Of a DNA stretch of 64,000 bases, positions 1 to 11,328 are shown one piece after another. The notes beneath the pieces were generated by a model. It saw nothing but the letters and a program-made list of their open reading frames with translations. It did not search any database and had not been told where the DNA came from. Position 1 is the stretch's first letter; every line of letters starts with the position of its first letter. Where the stretch lies: the NCBI GenBank assembly GCA_030407085.1, contig CM059584.1, forward strand, positions 107,197,001 through 107,261,000. The letters run 5' to 3'. The position numbers were made by a program, and so were the translations under genes. This DNA is from Trichopria drosophilae. Its lineage: Eukaryota > Arthropoda > Insecta > Hymenoptera > Diapriidae.

Positions 1-92
1 TATGGCACTTATATGGTATATATATAGTGCCTCTTTATACCGTCTGGAACGAGGAAAGGACCCCGCACATTTTGCATTGAAAAAAGTTCTCG

Positions 93-385
93 CCCAATAA
101 ACATACAAGTAACTGAAATGTGCCGTTCAGGTAACGTGAAATAGATAGCCGGTAACTATTGAGGATGACTTAAAAGGCATCTACAATGTTAATAAATAGT
201 TAATAAATACTAATGTCCTGCCTTTACGGTAACTTTTAGTGACTGAAAGGTGACTGTTAGTTGTTGTACATAGGTATCTGAAAGTTGTCTACAAGGTGAA
301 TATTTTCAGATTTGTGAAAAATATATAAAAAATATATATATCACAAATATGTACACTTCAGTTACCTGTACATACGTTTATTGGG
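93..385. mobile_element. MITE-like unit with CCCAATAAAC termini
   Basis: The left end reads CCCAATAAACATAC and the right end GTACATACGTTTATTGGG, so the two ends are imperfect inverted repeats of about 30 bp that continue into GTAACTGAA. The interior is rich in GGTAAC and GGTGAC words. There is no coding sequence and no clear target duplication. A related unit lies at 1846-2110, so the two may instead be the ends of one 2-kb element. Confidence 0.5.
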
Positions 386-1845
386 ATGGTAACCTGTGAA
401 AAAAGACTGAAGGTGGTACGTCAATAAATAAAAATAATGCAACAAAAGAAAAATGCACGCTTTAAACAAAATAAAGTAAAATGGCTATTTCCAGATTTCG
501 CGCACTCCAAGCGAAGCAAAATTCAAGTGACCTCTACTACGTCATAATTTTTTTCTAGTTCAACAGAAGGCGATTCAAACCGGAAAAGGGTGAGGAAAAC
601 GATCATCCATGGTGTAATATCTTCGGATTTTTTTCTTCTGAATTGTAGTGAATAAACTAGAAATTTATTTCTTTTACCTGATTTTAGTAAAAAAAAAATT
701 CTTTATAAAAAATGCTATCTTTCGGTTAAAAATTATACTACGAAGAAACTTAATTGGGGCTATTTTTTTTTAGTAATGGACGGATGGATCTGCGCCAAAA
801 TCTAATCAGATCTAAGTTATGCCAAGACGCGGTATTTAAAAAAAAAATTATGTCAATACGCTTATCCGTTCGTGAGTTATCGCGAGAAAAAAAAACGGGA
901 CGTACGGACGTACGTACGTACAAGATCACGGACACAAATTTTTTTATTGTTGATTTGGGTTCCTTAGGGTCTGAAACGTCGACATTAGATGAAAAACTAT
1001 AGGGTAATTTTTGTGCAAGAAGTGACCAAATTCAATACTTCCTCCAGACTTAGTCTGGGTCGAAGTAATTTTATAAATAAAGAATCAATATTATTTGAAA
1101 TATTTTAGTCTAATAAAAGAATATTTTAAACATTATTTATAATATCTTTCATTTACTTACCAAAATATACAATTTACTGCGGTTACGGAGTGGAGTTTTA
1201 TTTGTGTCAATGACTCGTGTTGAACTGAAAATCACATTTATACTGAATATTTTCTTTTTTTACAACCAAATTCGCATTGACCTTTAATCACACCGATATT
1301 ATAAACATTGTTTACCTCTGCATTGCTTCTTGAACATGCTTGTTTACATTTACTACTTATATTTGCGACCGGTTACGGAGTGGAGTTTTCAATCGTGCAC
1401 AAAAGTAATTTAATTCTAAGAAATAGAAATTGTTATATTTTGCCTTACCTCTTCCGGAATCGACTAAAATATAGAATAATTAAGAAATATTGCTAGCCAA
1501 ATGATATTATTAGATTGCAGATTGAATGTAATATTTATTATTTGGATAAAATTTGCTCCATGCACGGTTACGGAGTGGAGTTTTTTCACCATATAAACAT
1601 GAATATTTCAAATAATATGAAATTTCTACTTTTTTCCTACTATGGTCTTGTTAAACATTGATAAATACTATCATATGACCGTCATAATTTTTAATAATTT
1701 TAAATACTTTCAGAAAAAATGTCAAGAACGTGTCATTTGTCCTTTTTGGGAGAATCACCCATATGTTAAATAAACGGATTTCATATATACCACATACTCA
1801 AAATCCCTTGTACTTACGAGAAAGTTTTATAGTTCGCTATCTAAC
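386..1845. other. AT-rich non-coding stretch
   Basis: No credible gene is seen. The open frames near 754-1002 run through A-tracts and an ACGT microsatellite (about 898-921) and have no family resemblance. The only structure is the 20-bp motif described separately. Confidence 0.5.
1180..1584 (+). repeat. 20-bp motif present three times, ~190 bp apart
   Basis: The sequence CGGTTACGGAGTGGAGTTTT occurs identically at 1180-1199, 1370-1389 and 1565-1584, always on the same strand. Spacing is 190 and 195 bp. The DNA between copies is unrelated by eye, so this is not simply a diverged 190-bp satellite. Function is unknown; a protein-binding or replication-related motif inside a TE is possible. Confidence 0.7.
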
Positions 1846-2110
1846 GGCCAATAAATGTATCCAAAAATGATAACGTTGAGTTACATTTTTTAATGTAACC
1901 TAAAGTTACAATTTTCAGTTATCCGAATATTATCACTTTTCATGCGTATTTAAGCGTATCTGAAAATAGCTGCCTTTTAGTTGCCGTTTGAAAGGTAACT
2001 ATGAAAGCGTGCCGTACATATGGTTTAAAGGCACCTTAAAGGTAAGACAAAAAGATGACTTTAAAAAGTCATCTATCAGATAACCAGTAGTCAGGCGTGT
2101 TTATTGGGCG
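1846..2110. mobile_element. Second CCAATAAA-ended MITE-like unit
   Basis: It starts GGCCAATAAATG and ends GTTTATTGGGCG. Like the unit at 93-385 it carries GGTAAC, GGTAAG and AAGGCACC words near its ends. It is non-coding, and no target duplication could be assigned. Confidence 0.4.
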
Positions 2111-2390
2111 GTGAAAAATCGCTGGAACTGTACGATAATGTACGATTGTTCAAGTTATGCTGAATAAAAGTTGTGTTGGGCGGACAGTAAAAAAATCATT
2201 ACACCATGAAAAAAATTAACAATTTTCGAGATATCGAACGTGAAACAAAAACAGCTGAGATCGAGAAGGCCCCAACGAAACGTTGGAATGCATATAATTG
2301 AGGGGCTTTCTCTAAAGCAGAAAACTTTTTTTAACGCGCGATAATTCTTGAAGTGTTCATTATTGTTTAAACAGATGTTACTAAAATGTA

Positions 2391-3208
2391 GCATCCCACG
2401 AACAGTTTAAGACCAAATACAAAATAATCGGTCGGTCCCTTTTTGAACAAAATCGGTTTTTGTGTATAATTAATTTTTAAATAAGAAATTTGATGAAACT
2501 ATCATTGCATTTGTATTTTTCATTTTCGGTTTTCATAATTTACATTCTCGAAACATTAAAAGTTAAAATTAAGATTATTATTAACAAATTACTTACCTGT
2601 AAAGATGAGCGCGTGAATTTTGAGCCTTATAGTTAATTTATATTCATTGTAATGCTTAATATTAAAGTCTATAAATTCTTACTTTGTTTAAAATAAATAA
2701 TGAAATATATATGTAAGTGAACATGAATTTTAATAATTTGTACACACTGAGAAAAATCTGAAGGCATTTATACTCTGTAGGCCATTATACTCGCAAACAG
2801 CTTTCAGTAACTGATGACCATATTCCGGGTGATTTGTATCATACTTTTCCCACACTCCCTTGAAATCGAAATGTACAGCTTCCATTGCTTGCTCGCTGTA
2901 AAACCCTAAACCTTTACAGCTCTTCGAGCAGAATTCTTCCACGTGAAAAAATACTGCTTGGACTTTCGGCGTTACAGAAATTTCACGCGCTCATCTTTAC
3001 AGGTAAGTAATTTGTTAATAATAATCTTAATTTTAACTTTTAATGTTTCGAGAATGTAAATTATGAAAACCGAAAATGAAAAATACAAATGCAATAATAG
3101 TTTCATCAAATTTCTTATTTAAAAATTAATTAAACACAAAAACCGATTTTTTTCAAAAAGGGACCGACCGATTATTTTGTATTTGGTCTTAAACTGTTCG
3201 TGGGATGC
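2391..3208. mobile_element. Foldback DNA transposon with ~230-bp terminal inverted repeats
   Basis: The left arm (2391 to about 2620) and right arm (about 2978-3208) are nearly perfect reverse complements. Outer ends are GCATCCCACGAACAG and its complement, flanked on both sides by TA, which suggests a TA target duplication. The interior holds a 70-codon open frame on the minus strand. Long arms plus a TA target fit a Tc1/mariner-like non-autonomous element, but TIR length alone does not fix the superfamily. Confidence 0.8.
2730..2942 (-). pseudogene. Fragment of a TE-like protein inside the foldback
   Basis: This 70-codon frame lies exactly in the loop of the 2391-3208 foldback. It contains AMEAVHFDFKGVWEKY followed by HPEYGHQLLKAVCEYN. 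In my recollection this pattern (EAVH-DF, then HPEYG-LL-AV-YN) occurs near the C terminus of an animal transposon-encoded protein, but I could not check this. No catalytic motif is visible. It is most likely a residual piece of the autonomous parent and too short to work alone. Confidence 0.4.
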
Positions 3209-3258
3209 TAAAGAAGCATAATAATTAAGAAAATTTCATGTGTTTTCATTTTTGGGTG

Positions 3259-3434
3259 AAAGTTGCTTCAGCCGCACCGTGCGAGTTGTTTTGTGCCGAA
3301 CTGTCGTAACCGAACTGGAAGTAGTGCTGAAATACCAAAAACAATAAAATACTTCAGTTTCCCAAAGGAGCCAGATATTTTAGAGCAGTGGCTTGCTGCT
3401 TGCAAAAAGACGAAAGAAATAAAATTGGAATATG
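3259..3434 (+). CDS. P-like transposase exon 1: THAP zinc finger, first half
   Basis: The frame reads CFVPNCRNRTG, then KYFSFPKEPDILEQWLAACKK. This gives the C-x4-C pair, the phenylalanine-rich strand and the invariant tryptophan of THAP domains. The exon ends with a GT donor at 3435 in phase 1. A TGA lies just upstream and no ATG intervenes; either the start codon was lost or CTTCAG before the domain is an acceptor and exon 1 lies further upstream. Confidence 0.8.
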
Positions 3435-4275
3435 GTAATTAATAATGTTATAACTTCATTAAAGAAATAATGTACATATATCAAAATAGTTGTTGCAATT
3501 AGCAACGAAAAGGGTTTCTTCTCGACCGTCCTAATTTAAAATTAAGTATAACTAATAGTGTTTCTCGGTATTAAGGGTCAATTTACAAATAATATAAAAA
3601 TAAACAGATGAAATAATTTTTTGGTTTTCGATGGAAAACACGAAAATGGTAAAAAGATGAACTTCGCCGGATTTAGTATGATAATCGCGACAAAACCTTG
3701 ACTTTGGAATATTCATATCTGTATTTAAATTGATTTACATATAAATGGGTTTTGTGTCCCTCTAGCGACTATCGTAGAAACAAGTGCCTATTGTAAATAA
3801 TATACATTTCGTCCCAGGATCCCGTGTAGACTCTTCAGTAGGGCAATCACGGGAATCCCTGCCCTAGATGTATATATGGTTTCTTCATTTAGTGTGCAAT
3901 TTTTAAATAAAACTATCAGAGGAGGAAGTGATAGAGTTATTATATAGATATATATACGACTATTATTCAGTAACGGAATATCGTTATCCAGTACGTATAT
4001 ATATTTGGTATCCAATGATAAAAACCAAAATAAAGATAAATGTACATATATATATGAATCCGCAGTAATGGGCACAACGCGGTAATAGGTTATGTTTGTA
4101 ACAGTAATTGGTACAAGGTGTAACAGGAGGCTTTAATAGTTTTTTTGACGAGCTTTTATGTAAAATTACCAATTTGAAAAATAAATTCGGAAATAAACAT
4201 GTCCTAAAACCAAGTTGGGAAGAAACGCGATAACACGATTTGTACGGTGTTTTTAATGCATTCACTTATTTGCAG

Positions 4276-4447
4276 CAAAAATATGCGAAATGCATTTTGC
4301 AGATGAGTGTTTCGAAATGCATGTAGCGAAAGGCGGAAAGAGTCCGAAAGAAGTTCGTCGATTAAAAAAAAGCTCGATACCAACTCTGCAACTAGAATTG
4401 GAAAGAAAAGAAAGGGTGATACTCAATCCGAGGAAAAAGAATGAAAC
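4276..4447 (+). CDS. P-like transposase exon 2: THAP zinc finger, second half
   Basis: After TTTGCAG the frame gives ICEMHFADECF, the C-x2-H pair of the C2CH finger, and ends with LKKSSIPTL, corresponding to the AVPTIF box that closes THAP domains. Phase 1 from exon 1 joins cleanly, and the exon ends at a GTATGT donor in phase 2. Confidence 0.8.
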
Positions 4448-5050
4448 GTATGTATAACCTTGCTTAAAGTAAACGGATTGAAATGCTAACCCTCTCAATA
4501 CTTCGGTTATCCGTTCATATATGTTTGAAAACTTTTAAATACATTTTTGAACAGTTTGTATCCTATTCTAAACCCGTGCTTATCCGCGACCATGCTTCAG
4601 TCTTTCCCGTAATCTTCCGCGGATCTGGAACGTATACGTTTTAATAATTTTCTATGCGTCTCTTTATCCATATCTATCTGATTCTATCTATCCCACTGGG
4701 ATGTATAAAAACTGAAAGTATTTTTTGTTGTCGAATTTGGAAAATGCGGGTTGGCGCAACGTTTTATGGGCGCAAAATCGGTAATCGTATGATTCGGAGG
4801 TACTGAACATTCTTTCACACCATGTTCATAAATGTCATTTTGCCCTCATGGTGCGAAAAATAATATTTCAGAGTTGGATTCATCGTTTCACTTCTCTTTC
4901 TCTTTAATCACATTTTATATAACAATTATTTTTTAATAACTGATAATGTCCTCAGAACCAGAAGAATTTCAATTCTTCTTTTCCCTGAGATCATAAAAGA
5001 AAAACGTTAAGAATGGAAATTGTAATGTACGTTTACTGTATATATTACAG

Positions 5051-5230
5051 AGTGGTCACTTTCGTACCGTCTTACGGTGATCTCATTGCGAATGCAGAAG
5101 TGATTCGTCTGCATACCAGTACGGATCATATAGACTCAAGAATGGAGATAGAAGTAAATAATGGTAACGAACATATTAATGTAGCACAAAATGATGTGAT
5201 TTCTTCAATTTTACAAGACGACACAAAAAG
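5051..5230 (+). CDS. P-like transposase exon 3: linker
   Basis: Flanked by TATTACAG and a GTAATA donor. It codes for about 60 residues beginning VVTFVPSYGD and becomes acidic and asparagine-rich. There are no catalytic motifs. Phase matches exons 2 and 4 (AG|G gives Arg). Confidence 0.65.
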
Positions 5231-5400
5231 GTAATAATTGACTCGCACTCGAAGTAAAATTATGATATATGGCGTTACATGCCAACTGTCCTAACTTTTT
5301 TTGTTACATTTTGGATCAGCTTCAAATTTGTACAGCATGTTTCCCAATTCATTATTGATGATGTTTTTAAAGATAATTACTTAAAATTTTGTATGCCAAG

Positions 5401-5515
5401 GTTTTTGGGGTCGCTGATTACGATTCATATTAAATTTTTGTCCGTCACAGTGGATCCGCCATTTTCAATTTAGTAAACCTAATGTCGGATTTATAATCAG
5501 CGATCCCGTAAACTG
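5401..5515. repeat. GGGTCGCTGATTACG / GGATCCGCCATTTT module pair
   Basis: A forward GGGGTCGCTGATTACGA and, about 80 bp on, an inverted AATCAGCGATCCC flank GTGGATCCGCCATTTT. This is a diverged copy of the ~120-bp module that recurs at 19.5, 20.2, 49.4, 57.3 and 58.1 kb. It lies in intron 3 of the P-like gene. Confidence 0.55.
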
Positions 5516-5761
5516 CCAAGCATCGATTTGCTAATGAATTGCGTAAAAAGAAAAATTCGTGAAAATGACCATTTTCAGTTGTTAGTTTTGTATTTCAAAT
5601 TAATTTTTGAAAATGACCATTTTCAATACTTATTAAGTAAATTCATTAAGTGGGCCCACCAAACAAAGCCGGGTCGCTGAGACGAATGAAACGAATTCAG
5701 CCAAAAAATGCACGTTCAAAGCCACTAGTTTGATCTCTTGTATATTATTCATAAAAAAATA

Positions 5762-5920
5762 TTTTTTGATTCAGCAGGCGTAGGCGTAAAATGGCCATTT
5801 TACGTCTCATTTTCGCGGTGTTAAACGTCCAATGTATTAAGATAGGGATTTTGCTGAGTCATCATTGTTCAAAATCAGTGAAAACTAGTCATTTTTCACA
5901 CCTACTGAATCAAAAAATTG
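5762..5920. repeat. Short foldback in intron 3
   Basis: TTTTTTGATTCAGCAGGCGTA at the left is mirrored by CACCTACTGAATCAAAAAAT at the right, with a perfect palindrome GTAAAATGGCCATTTTAC just inside the left arm. It looks like a small decayed MITE. Confidence 0.4.
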
Positions 5921-6021
5921 TGTTCGCATCTCGGCCGTAATCGTTTGCGGGCGTAAAAGTCATTTTACTCCCTTGATACGAAAATAACTATATATTATTA
6001 TGGACATATAAAACTTTGCAG

Positions 6022-7806
6022 GGATAATAGTGGAGTAACGACACCCACGAACAACAGTGATAATATGGATACATCAGAACAGTTTAACACGATGAAAAGA
6101 GAGTACGAGGATACCATACAGAAATTAGTTAAACGTGTCAGAGACTTAGAACAAGATTTAGAGAACAAATCAAATGAGTTGAAGCAACCGAAGGAAGCGC
6201 TTACAAAAATGTTTACCCAGAATCAAATTAGAAAAGTTATGTCGAACAAACGTGTTAGGTGGACATCCGATGATATATCATCAGCAATTGCTTTGCGTTC
6301 TCTAAGTCCTAGGGCCTACAGATACTTGAGGGAGCAAAGCTATTTCCTTTACCAAGCGAATCAACGCTTCGCGAATGGTGCTCCAATTTCCGCTTGAAAC
6401 CCGGAATTTTACATGAAATCCTGATTTTAATGAAGAGTAAAGGTGTTGAACTGTCAATGGCTGAGAAAGTAACAGTTCTATCGTTTGACGAAATCAGTGT
6501 TTCGAAAAAAATAGATATTGATCTAAAGGAACAAAAAATTTATGGTCCGCATTCTCATTGCCAACTAGTGATGGCACGTGGTCTTTTTAAAAACTGGAAA
6601 CAGCCAGTATTTTATGACTTCGATCAAAACATGACGAAGGTTATCTTATTAGATATTATTAAAAAACTATATAATATTGGATACGTCGTTGTTGTCGTTG
6701 TAAATGACATGGGGTCTTCGAACATGGGTGTATGGGATGCCCTCGATGTAGGCTTCAACGCACCAATTAATTCGAAGAGGAAGAGAAATAGTAAATTGAC
6801 CAGCAAAAAGTGTTTTATGGAACACCCATCAGATCCATCTCTGAAAATCTTCTTTGCAGACACTCCCCACTTGATTAAATTAGTGCGAAATAATTTCATC
6901 GATCACGGTTTTTATATCGAAGGCCAACTTACCGATAAAACCTGCTTGGATGAGTTAATCCAAATCGACAATAATGATTTAAAAGTCGCCTTTAATCTCA
7001 CAAGGCAACATTTAGATGTTCAAGGGCCACAAAGGCAAACTGTAAAATTAGCGGCGCAAGTTTTTTCAAACCACAATGCCAATGCGATTCAATGTGTGGA
7101 CAACGTGGACTATTGCGATCGAATAATTGGGAAAAAACAGCTACTGTGATTAAAAGCTTCAATGATTGGTTCGATGTTTTCAATACACATGTGAAATATG
7201 GTTCCCATAACGGCCTTCGAGGCTACGGGATTGATCTCACTCGACAAAATGAGGTTCTTGATAATGTAACGAAGTTAGTAAATGAGATGCGAGTACCAAA
7301 CAAGTCAGGAATTCGACCCTTTTTAATGCAATTCCAGAAGAGAATCTTACTCAATAATGAGTCCTTAAAAGAACTTTTCCAATATGTCAAAGAAAAGTTT
7401 TCCTCGTCAGAATTTGACATTAAATATCTTTTAACAAGACGATTGAATCAAGATATCCTTGAAAATTTATTTTCTTACTTACGAGCCATGGGAGGAACCA
7501 ATGGTCACCCGACACCTGTCCAGTTAAGGAGCCAGATAAGGAGATGGTACATTTTAGGAAAACATTCCGGACACATCATCTCAAAGCAAGAGAATACTGA
7601 AGGTGACGACACATCAACATCATTAATCGATTTGGGAGACTTAGTTGATGTTGCAAAAGATAGTTATTCAGAGGTTCCTGATAAATCTTTAGAAGTTCCT
7701 GACAAAAACGAAGATTGCAGTATTCTGCAAATTAATTCAGATTATTTCCATGAAGAGGATCATGAGGTAGTAGAAGACGACGAAGAAATCCAAGGAACCA
7801 CAATTT
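6022..7806 (+). CDS. P-like transposase exon 4: coiled coil and catalytic core
   Basis: After TTTGCAG the frame gives a heptad-like coiled coil (EYEDTIQKLVKRVRDLEQDL), then the P-family block RVRWTSDDISSAIALRSLS. The core follows with LSFDEISVS (first Asp), SSNMGVWDALDVG (second Asp region) and NQDILENLFSYLRAMGG (likely catalytic Glu). Two one-base frameshifts interrupt it: near 6370, between YFLYQAN and LREWCSNF, and near 7090, just before NNWEKTATV. The acidic tail ends at a GTAAGT donor at 7807. Between catalytic residues lies the insertion typical of P transposases that binds GTP in Drosophila; I did not resolve its motifs. Confidence 0.8.
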
Positions 7807-8789
7807 GTAAGTTGAAATTTAAAATTCTGTCATTTGTTAAGAGCAGTAGTGACTTCGGTACAAATTCTTATTGCTATCTCACATACTATTCATTATAAAG
7901 CAGGTACCACAAACGTAAGTCACGGTGCTTTGAAATTCTACGTTTTAAATATACAAATTTAAACCTAACAGTATAATATATGTATAAATATACACCGTAT
8001 ATGTGGCCATCTATTGAGCCCCTTTTATCAGCAGGTAGATGACGAAAAACTAGACCAGAAGTTCCTCTTCCAAAATTGGATCTGAGGTTTTGAATTTGAT
8101 TAAAAAGCATTGAAGTTTAGAAAAAAAAACAATATTTTTGCAATATTTCGGCTCTAATTAAAGCTATTTCAACGAGCAAAGGGTCATTTTAAAGATTTTT
8201 TCAAGCCCTACAGGTTATCTTTAAGAGCATATCGCATACAATGAGTATTTCTCTTGTTATAACCATAAAAGGGGGAAAATGCCAATTTTTGAGGATTTTC
8301 GCGTCTAACTTTTTCCGCTAAACGGCTAACGAAATATCACAACAAAGAAGTTGTAGGGCATGAAAAAACGAACAATTCATCCCACAATACACGAGGAGGT
8401 TTTTAAAGTCGCGGAATTGACGAAAACGTTTTGGTATTCCCAAAACTCGTTTTCACCAATTCCATGACTTTAAGAGGTTCTTTGTGGGCTGAATTTTAAT
8501 CGAATCACATCGTATTAAGGGTCAAATTAATCGTTTTTCAAGGCCTACAATTTCTTGATGTGTGATATTTCGTTAGCTGTTTAAAATATAAAAACCGGCA
8601 TTTTATCCCCTTTTTATGGCTGTAACAAGAGAAATATTCATTGTAGGTCAAAAAGCCTCAGATGTGAAGTGTAGAGCTTGAAAATAACATGAATATGGAC
8701 TCTAATTCGATAACATAACTTCAAAAAGAACCGAGTTATTGCAAATAACGAGATTTTTTTAAAATTTCAATAGGATGCCAATTAAATTG

Positions 8790-9787
8790 CCCAGGTAGCA
8801 GTTGACCACCGGCAGAGTACTGATTCAGTACTGACTGCCGGAGTTCAGTACTGACCGTCAGTACTGAGTCAGTAATGGCCCACCCCAGGCTGGTAACGCT
8901 CTCCAGTACTGACTGCCGGAGTAGAGCAGTACTGGACCAGTACTGATTGCCGGTATAATTCTTGAGAATAAAAAAAAAACAATTTATTATTTATTATTGT
9001 TGTTTCTCGCATTAAGTATTTCACAATTTATACTCTATTTTCTTATAATTCTAAATAACTCGCAAATATAAATGAAAAAAAGCTTTTGCATCCACCGGGA
9101 TTCGAACCTACGACCTTTAGATCATAAAGCACGCACGCTAACCATTACGCCACACGCTATGTTGCAAAACATAATTTCGGAATTGATACATTAAGATACA
9201 TCCAAACTTGGCAAAGTTAGATTAAATAAAAAAATATATATATATATATTGTTTGCTTAGGTTGAAATTATTTTTAGATCCATGTCCTATATAAAACTTC
9301 AAAAGCTAAAAAATTTTGTTCGAAACAAAAATAGTCGTTATTTTTCAAAAGAAACGCTGTGTACTATTATTTTTAATTTTCTATGTGAGGAGGGTACTAG
9401 CAATGGGGGTAAAAATAAAAAAGTCTTAAAAACCCCGGTTATGCTTACGGATAAACTTTTATTTGTTGAATAGAAATTATTACACAAAAGAATCTCTAAT
9501 TTGTCTCTGATCTTATCTAATTATTTTTTAATAATGAACATTTCCCTATATATTAATTAAGTTTCGGACATTGCTACTGACTGCCAGTATAGAGTCAGCA
9601 CTGATGTGGTACGGAAGTCGGTACTGACTCAACTCCGTATGTCAGTACTGACGGTCAGTACCGGTTCAGTACTTTACTGGTGGTGTAGCCAGTACTGATT
9701 CCGCTCCATAAGTCAGTATGTGTTTCATTACTGGGTCAGTACCTTCCGGTGGTTAACTCCGGCAGACCTCCGAAATTGCTACCTGGG
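8790..9787. mobile_element. CCCAGGTAGCA-ended element with AGTACT subterminal arrays
   Basis: It begins CCCAGGTAGCA and ends TGCTACCTGGG, flanked on both sides by TG (2 bp). Both ends carry clusters of CAGTACTGACTGCCGG-type words in both orientations: about six within 8810-8960 and at least six within 9575-9760. Such subterminal arrays are a hallmark of En/Spm-like elements, where they bind transposon proteins. There is no coding sequence. The interior holds a tRNA-like stretch at 9088-9160. Confidence 0.75.
9088..9160 (-). pseudogene. tRNA-like sequence
   Basis: On the minus strand TGGCGTAATGGTTAGCGTG resembles box A and GGTTCGAATCC box B at normal spacing, in a 73-nt unit. The acceptor strands do not pair and the anticodon stem is weak, so it is a decayed or TE-borne tRNA relative and not a functional tRNA. 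Confidence 0.5.
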
Positions 9788-9887
9788 TGTAAACCTTGGG
9801 TCCATTTTTGGAAAAGGAACTTCTGGTTCAGTTTTTCGTCATCTACCTCCTGGTAAACGGGATTTCATAGTTAAGCATACACTCTGT

Positions 9888-10844
9888 ATTAAACAATATT
9901 TTTTCTGGAACCTGTACAGACACTTATTTCACAAAATAGACAAAACGATGCCTGTGAAATACAACAACACGGGAAAAGTATATTGATAAAATTTATTTTA
10001 TGCGCAGATCAACAACTCGGTTTTAACGGATTTACCGTTCGTTCCATCAATGAAATGGGGAGTGATATCAAAATTACTTGAACAAGTTCTTTTGACACTT
10101 TAAATCCTTTATTAAAACTATTTTTAATAATCCTTTTACCTTACATGTATACCTTTTCCGGATATCTATACTTATTATCTCCTTACAGTAATATCTCTTT
10201 CTAAATACGTCAACTTTCTACTCTTCATATAATTACATTTCTGTCCATCACAAATGATGTGAAATTACCTGAAATGATGTCAAAAGTTAATTTCTTCATT
10301 TGTCAATGACAAAACTATACATACTATTGGCTTGACCACGGGTTTGTATAAAAATGTAAGTATTATGCGAGTTATATAATCAATTTCATATTTTTCAATT
10401 GGTAAATATAATCGGTAAAATATCACAGAAAATTTCATTCGAAACTTAACAAGCAGGGTTTTTTTATTTTCATTTCATTTTTATTTGCCCATTTTCATGT
10501 AAATTTCAGCACTTATCTATTACTTGCGGATTCACTTCATATCGCATTTATGTTCTGCAGTAGTCCTATCATGACAACCAAATCCAACCTTGATAACCTT
10601 TTTTTCTTTTCTAAATGCTTATAGCTCCTAAACTTTTGGTTGAATCATTTTTTTTATAGCAGAAATATTATATTTTACAAGCTCATTCCGACTAAATGCG
10701 AGAAAACGCGAAATTCGGTTTACAACGACAGTTACTGGCCCAAGTCAAAACTATGAACCACCCCTCCCCCCCCCCTCCTAAAATATATATTTTACCAGTA
10801 TTTTTAATCGTAAACTTACTATTATTCCATTTTCATAGTTTCAG
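9888..10844 (+). other. Remainder of the last P-gene intron
   Basis: AT-rich sequence with no gene or clear repeat, apart from a C-run near 10764-10775. It ends at the TTTCAG acceptor before the final exon. Confidence 0.5.
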
Positions 10845-11328
10845 ATGTACAACCTACAAATGAGGAAATGGAACTACTTCAAACTTTTGAACATGAAGTG
10901 GCTTCCACCGTAATGCAAGAAAACGCGTTACTGTACGTAGCTGGATATGTCGCCTATCGATTTCGGCATAAATATCATGATTTGGGAATTCCCACATCAA
11001 AAATGCCAGATAACCAGGAATGGGTTAATTTTATTTCTAAAGGAAATTTAATGTATCCTTCCGAAAAATTGATAAATATGGCTAAAACCGTGGAAAAATT
11101 ATTTAATGAATTCCACAGCCCAAACTGAGTCAAGAGGACAGGGTTTTTGACAAGGTAGCCAACCTTGTCAATAATCAACTAGTGGCACGTAATATACCAA
11201 TCCAAGAGGATGTCGTGTATCTATTAGTTCGTACAAGAACATTTTTCCGAATTCGATACCTCAATCAGCAGTACGTTAATGAATGTCTCAGGAAGAGAAG
11301 ACAAAAAATGCACAGAATTATAAATTAA
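10845..11328 (+). CDS. P-like transposase exon 5: C-terminal block
   Basis: After the TTTCAG acceptor the frame gives ENALLYVAGYVAYRFRHKYHDLG, matching the conserved YVAGYVAYK block near the end of P and THAP9 transposases. A one-base frameshift near 11125 stops the frame at HSPN. The next frame continues with LVRTRTFFRIRYLNQQY and a basic tail to a TAA at 11326-11328. Phase from exon 4 is correct despite the 3-kb intron. Confidence 0.75.

Larger units (their letters stand above)
7993..9886. mobile_element. TA-flanked foldback (Tc1/mariner-type MITE) in the P-gene intron
   Basis: Ends read TA-CACCGTATATG on the left and CATACACTCTG-TA on the right. About 100 bp at each end are inverted copies, including AGGTAGATGACGAAAAACT and AGAAGTTCCTCTTCCAAAA. 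Inside, 8240-8340 and 8550-8650 are a second inverted pair, so the whole element is an imperfect palindrome. It has no transposase. The 998-bp element at 8790-9787 has been inserted into it; without that insert it is about 0.9 kb. Confidence 0.75.
3259..11328 (+). pseudogene. P-element/THAP9-like transposase gene, broken
   Basis: Five exons joined by GT-AG introns of compatible phase encode, in order, a THAP zinc finger, an acidic linker, a coiled coil, the RNase H-like catalytic core and a C-terminal P-family block. P transposases bind terminal DNA through THAP and cut with a D-D-E core. Here there are single-base frameshifts near 6370, 7090 and 11125, and no in-frame ATG precedes the THAP domain, so this copy cannot make a full protein. 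The last intron is about 3 kb and holds two nested elements. I could not define the terminal repeats or an 8-bp target duplication, so limits are those of the coding part. THAP, coiled coil and core together separate it from other THAP genes. Confidence 0.85.

Noticed and set aside
754..1002. 82-codon plus-strand frame and overlapping minus-strand frame
   Set aside because: Runs through A-tracts and an ACGT microsatellite; no motif and no splice context.
1180..1584. Three direct repeats as a CRISPR-like array
   Set aside because: Only three 20-bp copies, spacers of ~170 bp and a eukaryotic context; not a CRISPR.
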